DNA from: Hysterangium stoloniferum
Lineage: Eukaryota; Basidiomycota; Agaricomycetes; Hysterangiales; Hysterangiaceae
Direction of reading: 5' to 3'
Length of the DNA stretch: 64,000 nucleotides
Assembly: GCA_015178975.1 (NCBI GenBank)
Contig: WHVD01000175.1
Location: 1-64,000, forward strand
Part shown: one piece after another, positions 56,036-64,000 of the stretch
How the letters are laid out: each line of letters opens with the position of its first letter
Position numbering within the stretch: position 1 is the stretch's first letter
Translations under genes and position numbers: made by a program
The notes under the pieces: generated by a model
Told to the model about the DNA's origin: nothing
The model's database searches: none
What the model saw: only the letters and a program-made list of their open reading frames with translations

Positions 56036-58503
56036 ATGACCACTGGCAAGAACCAAACACCGAGATCTTTGATGACCCCGAGTAGTTCAAAACCTCGTCA
56101 AAGACCTGCAAGTCTGGAACCACCCCGTAATGTCACCATGAGGAAGTCTTCGTTGACTTTTCAAAAACCAGTTCCTCCTGGAAGTTCCCTCAGAGCAGCA
56201 GCTGGACCGTCAACGGATGCCCCCCCAAGTCCACGTGAAGAACATCTGTCAACTGGGCAGTTCAACATTCCTGGAGCTAATGTCGAGACTACCCATGCTC
56301 CTGAACCCATTCTCTCGTTCCTGCCTAGGCAGGTCATCCTTAAGCAATTCTTTGGGGGTCATATGGTTTACGCTCAGCCCATTGACTTACAATGGGATGT
56401 GTACTACACCGATTGAATCCCTGCAGATCAGGTTACTCCCTTCGTGGAGGAGTACAATACGGATTACCCTCTTTTACCGGTGACTGTAGCAGTCTGGTTA
56501 GGTCATTATCAGGCCATTTTATTGGCACAGGATCTATTCATGCGACCTGGAACCCTTGAGGATCTGACCCGCTCGATTCCCGAATGGTCGAGTGAGGTTA
56601 CTTCTGTTATGGAAGGAGGAAGGAGGATTCTTAAACAAGAAGTGTTCTCCTTATTTCTCGAAGCACTCCGCACACACGATGATGCATTGCAAATCCTGCA
56701 CGTCCTACTCGGTGGGGATCACATCGTCCCCAAGGTTGACTACCAGTATATGTATATACATCCAGATGTTGGAGGAGTCTCTTAACGGGATCACTCAGAA
56801 TTCTTCGTTTGCGTATTTTACTTTAAGGGGTCAGTTAAGGTGAAATCAGAGGAGACTTGATAAGATGGTTTTGGGAGTGCTCTACCCTTATGGTGATTCC
56901 ATCCAGGTACCCGATTTGCCCATCTCCACAACTAGCTTGTTTGTTTGTACCCTGAATGGGTCTCCCAACACTCGTTTCCTTCATTCGCTCAATCGTCCCA
57001 TTATTTTGCAAGACTTCCCATTGGATATGAGGATGCAAGTTGCAGACCATCTTCAGGAAAAGGGAATGGAAATCTGCACTCCCCTCTATCAACCTCAGCC
57101 TCGTCGGCCTTTGAATATGGTTGAAATTGAGAGAAATTGTGACAGAACCTAGCCCTACCCCCCATCAGGGAATTCACCACTCTTACGTCACATTCGAACG
57201 AATTCCGGGTAATTCTAATGTCGGTAATGAGCAAACTGCGACTAGGAATCGATCAGTCGCCAACAGGGGTCGACCGTCTTTCTCTACTGCATTCACCGAG
57301 GGTATATCTGGTCAAGTTGCTGGTCGAGGATCGCTGAATCCAGTCGAACCCCACCATTCCCTGCCAATCTCCTCGAACCCCTTTCTACCGTCAGGAGGAC
57401 CCCCTAGTAATTCATCTGGGAGTTCTAGTGCCTCAAGCTATGGAGGGAATTCGGGACGTGGGGGGCATCACGGTAGAGTACCTAACTCTCCCTTTCAAAC
57501 TCCGATGCAGCCTCGAGCCAGCACACCTATCGATGACTTACCTAAGGATAAAAGGATCGCTCTTAACACCAATGACATCAAGATAAAATGGTCAGACCTT
57601 CCCGAATACGATGGGACTCAACCCAAGGCATTGGACTACATCATGGATATTATGAGTCACTCAGAGATCTCAGACTCCATGAGCACATTGTTGGGAGTCA
57701 CTCTGCCAAGATGACTCACCGGAGATGCCAAGATCTGGTGGAGCACCCTAGACCGTGAACATCACACTGAACTCAGTTGATCTCACGGATTGTTTCTTCG
57801 GGGCATCGTAGAAGGATTACTTGGAACTCATTGGCGCGAATCCTTAGCTCTAGAATGGGAAGCCATGAAATTTCGACAAGCCAGTCACAATCGTGAGACA
57901 CCTGTTCATTACATTCAGTGGAGGGTCAAGCTCTATCGATTCTTGTATGGGTTCCACCAAAACCGAAAGGACGAAACGTGCAGACTCATCCTGATGCTGC
58001 CCATGGAATGGCTTTACCTTCTACAGGGACAACCTATTGACGACATCATGAGCCTGCAGACTTATGCGAACAATTTACAAGAGGCTCTGATTAACGCTTG
58101 GGTTCAAACACATCGAGAGTGTTATCGGTTTCAGAAACCCAGAGTCATGATTGCTGAGCAAGACGAGTCAGATCCCTGGCATGAGGAAGAACACTCTGGA
58201 GGAATTGACCCCACTAATCGAGGCCACATCCTCCTCGGCGAACTCGAGGATAAAACTGTCCCTAGGAGATCGAACATGAAACAGGGTAAGAAACATGGCA
58301 AGTTCTTTTTTGAACGAAGTGACAAGAAAAGCGTTGCCAAACCCCCGAAGGAGTGTTGGATTTGTGGGAGTTTAGAGCATTTTAAGATTGACTGCCCTCA
58401 CACGGGTAGGATGTCGCACTATGTCTCTATTAACAAATGCTCTGCGCAGAACCCAATGGAGGAGGTGGAGGATCAAAGGGCTTATGAACAGTTTATGGAT
58501 TAA
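56036..58503 (+). pseudogene. Ty3 gag, plus-strand copy, multiply stopped
   Basis: Gag starts at the ATG at 56036 (MTTGKNQTPRSLM, NVTMRKSSL). Its frame is stopped by TGA near 56414 and continues in 56444-56785. A further section runs 56865-57714 in shifted frames (RPSFSTAFTEGISGQ, IKWSDLPEYDGTQPKALDYI). Stops at 57712-57714 and 57778-57780 are TGA where the left element has CGA. The frame 57790-58503 holds the capsid end and the zinc knuckle CWICGSLEHFKIDC near 58355-58395. It cannot make a whole Gag. Confidence 0.88.
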
Positions 58504-58646
58504 GCATACAGGGACAAGTACATAACGTTGATGAGGAATCGATTTTCATTTCTGTCTACCTTCCTCAGTCAGAGGACAATGTCGTTTCAGACGTGAATGC
58601 ATCTTCAAATGAGAACGAGGCATCACAAGTATATGTTTCTATATTG

Positions 58647-58765
58647 CAAGCAAAAAGAACAAGATGGGACTCACATTCCAAAATGGCCTTCATGGTAAGA
58701 TACCAACGTCACTCAGGGTACTTGGTTTGGTGTCCCACATCCAGGGGAATAACAAAGATACAAGG
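58647..58765 (+). repeat. satellite fragment between two Ty3 pieces
   Basis: GCAAGCAAAAAGAACAAGAT through TTGGTTTGGTGTCCCACATC matches the end of a unit of the 11524-13533 satellite (compare 12653-12750). It is followed by the same gag junction as at 13534. Confidence 0.9.
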
Positions 58766-59400
58766 TGTGGCCTCAGGATTCGATTCCTCATGTTCCACGA
58801 TCATGACTCTGCATTTGTGAAATTGTAACATTCTCGGTGCGTCTGATTCCAAGCGTTGACAAAGGCTTCCTGCAAATTGATGGCATAGGTCTGTAATCTT
58901 AGGCAAGGGATGGCGAGCTTCATCTGGGTCCAGCAATCCTCGACTGAAAACTTGACCTGCTATCCCTTCGACGAACGCAGTCAAAAAAGACGGTCGACCT
59001 TTATTGGTGTTCGGCTTGTCGAGATTCCAGTGGGAGTCGTCAAAGGGGTTTGGGATGCTAGAGGTGGGTCAAAGGTTACTCGGGCATGGGGAGTTTCCAC
59101 TTTGGGAGCTGTTCGTCGTTCCCTCAAAGCTTCCCTTTCCAGCTCAGCCATGCTAAGGTGATGCAGTTGTGGTTGGTGAAGGGAAGTTTAAAGGTCAGTG
59201 AGGGCTTTCTGATTGTAATGTTTCTGGGCGGTTCGAGATTAGCAGGTCTTCGTCGCAGGAGAGAACTACTCGATCCCGCTGAAGGTTTCAAGGCTTGTTC
59301 CTTGCCTGTGGTCATCGTGTGTAGCTAGATGTAGAGGTTTCTTTCTCTTTAATAGGACATTTTCTTCATAGGAAAAGAACAGTCCAGCCCGGATCACCAC
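58766..59400 (-). pseudogene. Ty3 gag fragment with internal deletions
   Basis: On the minus strand, directly after the LTR fragment, the frame at 59124-59315 opens as Gag does (MTTGKEQALKPS, LEPPRNITIRKPSLTF). It then jumps to the segment with FLTAFVEGIAGQVFSRGLLD (about 58925-58985) and to VMIVEHEESNP (about 58790). Large parts of gag are missing between these. The part 58955-59195 is nearly the same as 15050-15295. Confidence 0.8.
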
Positions 59401-59668
59401 TGTGAAGAGTCGTGGAAGTTCTGACCGCTCTATATACGAAGAATATTGACCTTTTAGGTACGACACAACTATATATTGACTATCGAAGTACAATATAGAA
59501 AGCAAATAGTTTTAGTCGGCTTCAGTAGCGGTAAGACAACTAAGATGACTAAGGGAAATGTGCAGTATGATTCCCTAGCGACTATATATTGACTATCAAA
59601 GTACAATATAGAAAGAAAATAGTTTTAGTCGGCTTTAGTAGCAGTAAGACAACTAAGACGACTAATGA
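59401..59668 (-). repeat. truncated Ty3 LTR with 113-bp internal tandem repeat
   Basis: The minus strand ends in CTCTTCACA at 59401, followed by the conserved primer-binding site. The upstream part of the LTR is lost at about 59668. Inside it ACTATATATTGACTATC and AGTTTTAGTCGGCTT occur twice, 113 bp apart (59468 and 59581). Confidence 0.85.
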
Positions 59669-60359
59669 TAAATACCTTGATTTTATTTCAATAAACAGAC
59701 ACCAGCTTCTTGCACAAATACACACCTGGCAGGCATACAATGCACATTGTTCTCGTCCCTCTAACCATACCCCAGGCTGATTCCCACACTTGATCTCCAC
59801 GAACGATTTCACAGAGCTCCATAATACCCGGGGCCTCTTCCCACTTTCACGTGTCCTCTCCAATGAGTCATAAAATAGATCCCAGTCCTCATCATTTAGC
59901 ATAAGGAGGTCTGGGATTAGCTGAGATTGCTGAACTGACTCTTCCTCCTCCGACTTTGTTTTTTTTTTTGGCATAAGATGATCTCGGGTAGTACACTGAT
60001 CTATCCATCCATTCGTCTCTTCCACCTCTCTGCATAGAACCACTCTCCACAATCCAGTTGCAAAGGTTAACAACTGGCTTGTAAAGCTCAGGCTCTTTGT
60101 CAACTCGGTATGGAATAGTTGGAGCCTTAAATGTGAATGAGCTTCATGCAGGGAACAATTTCTCGATAATCTTTGAGTCATGCACCCATCCCCCACCCTG
60201 CAACTCTTCCCATAGAACCTCCATCACATGCTCCTTCTTCTCAGACTGAGTATTGTGAGAGGATGTTTTCAAAGCTGTACTGTGAATCACAGACAGAGAT
60301 GGTGCAAATTGATGTGCTGCTGGCCTTTCCACACTGTGGAGCTCTATGATCTTCGCCAT
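59669..60359 (-). pseudogene. FunK1-like kinase gene, N-terminal fragment
   Basis: Two minus-strand frames are involved. From the ATG at 60359 it reads MAKIIELHSVERPA and later MEVLWEELQGGGWVHDSKII. The second frame (to about 59670) has LMLNDEDWDLFYDSLERT, VLWSSVKSFVEIKCGNQPGV and EGREQCALYACQVCICARSW. These resemble the N-terminal part of fungal FunK1 kinases, where a 'W..v...vE.K' segment is followed by a 'YArqvf' segment. The match is from memory of the family layout and is moderate. The sequence ends where the Ty3 LTR fragment begins, and the open frame runs on into the LTR. Confidence 0.45.
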
Positions 60360-61046
60360 GCTAACGAGGGCTGCAGTCTAAGCTTGACCGTCGTTAGGAG
60401 GTAGAACCTTGGCGCCCAGTTTCAAGATCCTTCCCTTTCCCTCTCGAACCCTGTCTAGCTGACTTTTTTTTGTGGAAACCCTTCCAGAATATACATACTG
60501 TTATATTTAGTCACTTGTCCCATTAGCTACCTTATACCACTGTCTGTCCATAGTTGACTCTCCTCAATCTACATTCCCTCCTTCCTGCACTTCTAATCCT
60601 TCACATCCACTTCCCTTTATTATCTTCACACATACCTCTCTTGCCAGGCTGAGAACCGATCCACGTCCTATTCCTTCTCCTTCAAATCAAGTTTTATTTA
60701 TTTAATATAGGACCTGACTCCTCCTCTACTTGTAATTTAAACGACCCATGATCAGACCCAAATTCTATCCAATATTTACCACAAATCAACTGGGAATCTA
60801 TTTGACCTGAGTATTCAAAGTAAAATTCTACCTCCCACACAAGTTGATGTACTCAATACCTAACAAGAGATGCGTGGACGAATAGAATTAAGAAACCGGT
60901 CTCAAAAATGAGATCTGACTTTTTCCTTTCTAAAACTCCCCCGGCCATCTTAAATCAAGTCCCTGAATATCCACACCAACACCTGAGAGATCTTTGGAAA
61001 CTCTCCTCGTCCTGGTGAATGTAAAAGCCACTCCTCCATTTCTTTT
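60360..61046. other. intergenic stretch, pyrimidine-rich, no gene seen
   Basis: The plus strand is rich in C and T with only short frames. Nothing beyond the 3' flank of the helicase gene is recognised. Confidence 0.5.
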
Positions 61047-63992
61047 CTAGAACCTATGTACAGGTATCCCCCCTGCAGTCTTTGGCTCAAACTCTGCAAC
61101 AACTCCGTTATGAGTCTCCTCATGTTCCCAGATCACCCATAAAAGTGGTGGAAGGATGTCCGGATACACACATTCCTTGCCTGTTTTCATGCCATGTTGG
61201 AATTTTTTAACACCTGTCCACATTAAGCATCCATAACACATCTGCAATTTTGGGGGGCAACAATATGTCTGAAGCACGTCCAAAAAGTCAGACAGTCGAT
61301 GTTGATGCCTAGGACAATGTCGTGCAGTATGTTCTTGATGCCAATCTTTGTGTATTAAACAACAAATCATGCAAGCCCCCTTCAACGTTCACATTAGGCC
61401 TTCAAGCTCATTTCCAAATCGTTCAAAGTCCCCCTCTGCAGTAATAGACTGCTGTTGTTGTGCCATGATCGATGGTCCAGCACTACTTGAAGGAATCCTG
61501 TCACTAAACGAAGCCTGACCCATCCATATATTCAAAGTAGGAGAATTCCAATTCTTCCCCCCTTGTCCTAGAGGAGCTGGATGAGGCAGGAATCAATGCC
61601 GTATATCCTGTCCACCCTAGAGATGTGTATCCAGAAATCGGCACTTCCCTGCCAATGCTCAAAAAACGTGGTGAGGTATCTGCCATTTTGTAGGACAGTT
61701 TTCGGTGCTGACTCCTATCATCTTCGCCAATAACTGGTGGGGAAACCTCATCCACACCCCTTTTTTTCAAATTGGCGAACAGAGTCCACTTTAAAGAGAC
61801 TGCCGCCCTATGTCGAGAGGTCCCGCCACTACCCAATTCAATGTCAGTCTTGATATAAAACGTGTGTCATCTGTAGACTCCTAACCTTTCCTGGACTGTA
61901 CTTTCTCTCACCATAGTATCAGATCTTATACTCTTTCCTTTCCCATCTAAGTCTACCGAAAGAAGATCTTCATCCATGAAGCTATTGATATAATACCCCA
62001 TCTCCTCATCATCATCACCCTCAGTATCCCCTCTGGTATGACTATTAGAAATGAAACTCAAACCCAGATCCAATGTCCCGACTTACTGGGTGCCCTTACC
62101 CTTTTCTGTAAGGCAAGTGAAAATGGATGAATGATCATACTCTGCTCCTTTGGACGAGCTGGAGGAAGCTGGCGTAGGTTTTTTAAAAACCAGGGGGTTT
62201 TCCTGCTTCGCATCCCTCTTCCTCCACATATTTGAAGGTACTGTGTTTACATGTCGAGAAATCGTGCCCCTACCCAATCCGACTTCAGTTTTAAGATAAA
62301 AAATGTATCATCTGTAGACTCCTAACCTTTCCTGGACTGTACTTTCTCTCACTGTCCAATCAGATCTAATATTCTTTTCTTTGCCGTCTACCAAAAGATC
62401 TTCATCCGTGAAGCTGTTGATCTCATCATCACCATCACCTCTGCTATGACTATTAGAAATTATATTCAAATTCAGATCCAACCTCTCGACTTACTGGGTA
62501 CCCTTACCCTTTTTTGTAAGGCAAGTAAAATTGGATGAACTCTTCAACTCGGCTCCTTTGGATGACCTGGAGGAAGCTGGTGTAAATTTATTAAAAATTC
62601 CACTGTTTTTCTGCTTCCCATCTTCACAACTCATGTCCCTACCCAATCCCACATCAGTCGTATCATAAAAAATCTGTCATTCATACACTCCTATTAACCT
62701 TTCCTCGGCCCTTCCTTCCCTCACCCTAGAATGAGATCTAGTCGTGTCGCCATTGAACTCTCCTGACAGATCTTCATAGCTATTGTCTTCCATCACATAC
62801 TCTCCCATATTCTCATCACTGCCAGAGGAATATTAGAAATTAAACTCAAATATCAAACAAAAATTCAAGCTTACCTGCCCCTCACTCTACCTGCCTTGTC
62901 TGCCTGTGTAAATGGATTGATGATCGGGCGCCCCATATGCTCACAACATAGGTCACAGAAGTTCCCACCAATAGCGGCACAGGTTACAAACTGCCCATCT
63001 ACGAATCCACTGAGTGCTAATCTCCGGCATTCCTTCTCCTCGAAGACTAGCTTGTGGATGCCCTCTACACCTTTGTAATCTGGCCCTTCAGGAAGCTTGT
63101 TCCTTTGAGACTGAAGCACAAACATAATAATATAGGACACCCTATTGTCCCGCAATGCCCGACCCATTTCCTGGATGTAGTCAATCAATGAATAGGGGAT
63201 CCCTGCATGTATCACAGATCAGACATTCTTCCCATCCAAACCAGTCCCAAAAGCTGTCGTCGCCACCACCAAAGGTGTTCTACCCTCTGCCCAATCCTCT
63301 TGGATAGACTTCCGATCAGTGAGAGGCACACCAGAATGATATGCTCTAACTCCTAGTTCTGCCGCAAACATTTCACAATCCTCCCGGGTTCGACAAAGAA
63401 CTATGCCCTGAGCTTCCTCTGATTTTAACCGAGCCAATGCAGATCTCGCACAATCCAAAATCCTATTTTTCCAAGCCGTCCGACTGTCCTCCTGGTGAAC
63501 TTGGATTGACGCTGGGCATATCATCGTATTCTCCCTAATTGTTCTGAGATCCTGGACCCCCAAAAAGTCCTTCACGTAAGATGTCACATGCGGAGGAATT
63601 GTCGCAGAGAGGAGTGTCACAGGTACCCCATAGGTATACAGGTGTGGGAGGTGTTGCACATCCCCCCCATAATCACCAGCAGTCTGGATCACATGCACCT
63701 CATCTACTACGATTCGCGCCAGGCATTTTTGGTTCTTTAGCATGTGAACGAATGCACGAAATTCCGCCAGTTTCAACTGTTCTAGCGAAACCAAAAATAC
63801 CGAAACCTTTCCCTTCACAGTCTCAGTCTTCTTCGTCCACTCCTCACAGAGCCCACCCATATAACATTGAATGTCATCTTTAAGTGCCACAAATGGCACC
63901 ACTACCAACGTCACTTGGTGCGATAGAAACGTAGCTGCTGGCAACTGCCACAGAAGCGATTTGCCTCCACCAGTACGCATGACCACCATCAT
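61047..63992 (-). pseudogene. RecQ-like DNA helicase (telomere-linked type), 5' end outside window
   Basis: The minus strand carries an SF2 helicase: Walker A (RTGGGKSLLW) at the right edge, VVVPFVALKDD, the DEAH-like VVDEVHVI near 63695, LLSATIPP, CRTREDCEMF, AYHSGV, TTAFGTGLDGKNV and, after a TGA at 63219-63221, HAGIPYSLIDYIQEMGRALR. A Cys-rich segment (CRRLALSGFVDG ... CDLCCEHMGR) follows. After repeated linker exons (61504-62870) the C-terminal zinc-binding-like part ends at 61047 (CMICCLIHKDWHQEHTARHC, CYGCLMWTG). This layout is known from subtelomeric RecQ helicases of fungi. A TGA near 61393 and a frame change near 61510 add to the damage. Upstream exons lie beyond the edge. Confidence 0.82.
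61504..62870 (-). repeat. tandem duplication of an exon pair in the helicase gene
   Basis: A two-exon module recurs three times. Exon type A (INSFMDEDLLSVDLDGKGKS, RESTVQERLGVYR) lies at about 62690-62830, 62300-62450 and 61867-62045. Exon type B (PASSSSSKGAE, CLTEKGKGTQ) lies at about 62490-62680, 62083-62280 and 61504-61836. The short introns between them are also conserved, for instance GTAAGTCG after the type B exon and the segment around ATTTCTAATAG. The modules have diverged, and the last type B exon is longer. Confidence 0.85.
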
Positions 63993-64000
63993 ATGGTCCT

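Larger units (their letters stand above)
55335..58646 (+). mobile_element. 5' part of Ty3/gypsy element, plus strand
   Basis: LTR, primer-binding site and gag are present and are homologous in order to the left element (9469-10138 and gag 6341-9493). Homology continues past the zinc knuckle into the linker before the protease (DEESIFIS against SESIFIPAYN) and stops at about 58646, where a piece of the 375-bp satellite begins. Protease, RT, integrase and the 3' LTR are missing. Confidence 0.88.

Overview
The window reads as a repeat-dominated chromosomal region of a basidiomycete, most likely an agaricomycete mushroom. The signs are a chromodomain Ty3/gypsy element, a LINE with a terminal RNase H, introns of about 50 bp with GT...AG ends, and relics of families common in agaricomycetes: DUF6533-type membrane proteins, FunK1-like kinases, Crinkler/RHS-type NTPase-nucleases, TET/JBP-like dioxygenases and telomere-linked-type RecQ helicases. 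Almost nothing is clearly intact. The best-preserved reading frames are the 771-codon pol end of the left Ty3 element and the TET/JBP-like exon. I see no rRNA, convincing tRNA, CRISPR array or telomere repeat.

Layout. 1-10138 is a minus-strand Ty3/gypsy chromovirus (5' LTR at 9469-10138, gag, protease, RT, RNase H, integrase, chromodomain, a downstream accessory ORF) that runs off the left edge; a 673-bp AT-rich insertion with a perfect 5-bp target duplication splits its gag. 10139-11440 is a minus-strand TET/JBP-like dioxygenase gene whose 3' end is cut by the Ty3 LTR. 11524-13533 is a ~375-bp satellite carrying a hairpin. 13534-16577 holds gag scraps and an inverted gene-fragment pair. 16986-19955 is a cluster of minisatellites (17, 17, 19, 19 and ~22 bp periods) plus a T/A-rich simple repeat. 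20230-35190 is a three-copy tandem array of decayed DUF6533-like genes with a foldback MITE, a copia gag relic and a pseudo-tRNA. 36520-38930 is a 22-bp minisatellite split by a solo LTR and abutting an NSA2 ribosome-biogenesis pseudogene. 42574-42990 is a second solo LTR. 42996-48210 is a degenerate minus-strand LINE lying at the 5' edge of a Crinkler/RHS-type NTPase-nuclease pseudogene (48217-51252), followed by a kinase relic. 53644-55060 is a near-palindromic inverted duplication. 55335-58646 is the 5' part of a plus-strand Ty3 element, ending in satellite DNA and an oppositely oriented 5' Ty3 fragment fused into a FunK1-like relic. 61047-63992 is a RecQ-like helicase gene with threefold tandem duplication of an internal exon pair, running off the right edge.

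Two threads link the region. First, unrelated genes and elements repeatedly carry TGA stops where arginine is expected, and at two gag codons the window holds both versions (CGA in one copy, TGA in the other), pointing to C-to-T change at CpG. Second, a gene of the 5-methylcytosine oxidase superfamily sits among these elements. A RecQ helicase of telomere-linked type together with the repeat load would fit a subtelomeric or heterochromatic location, but that is inference.
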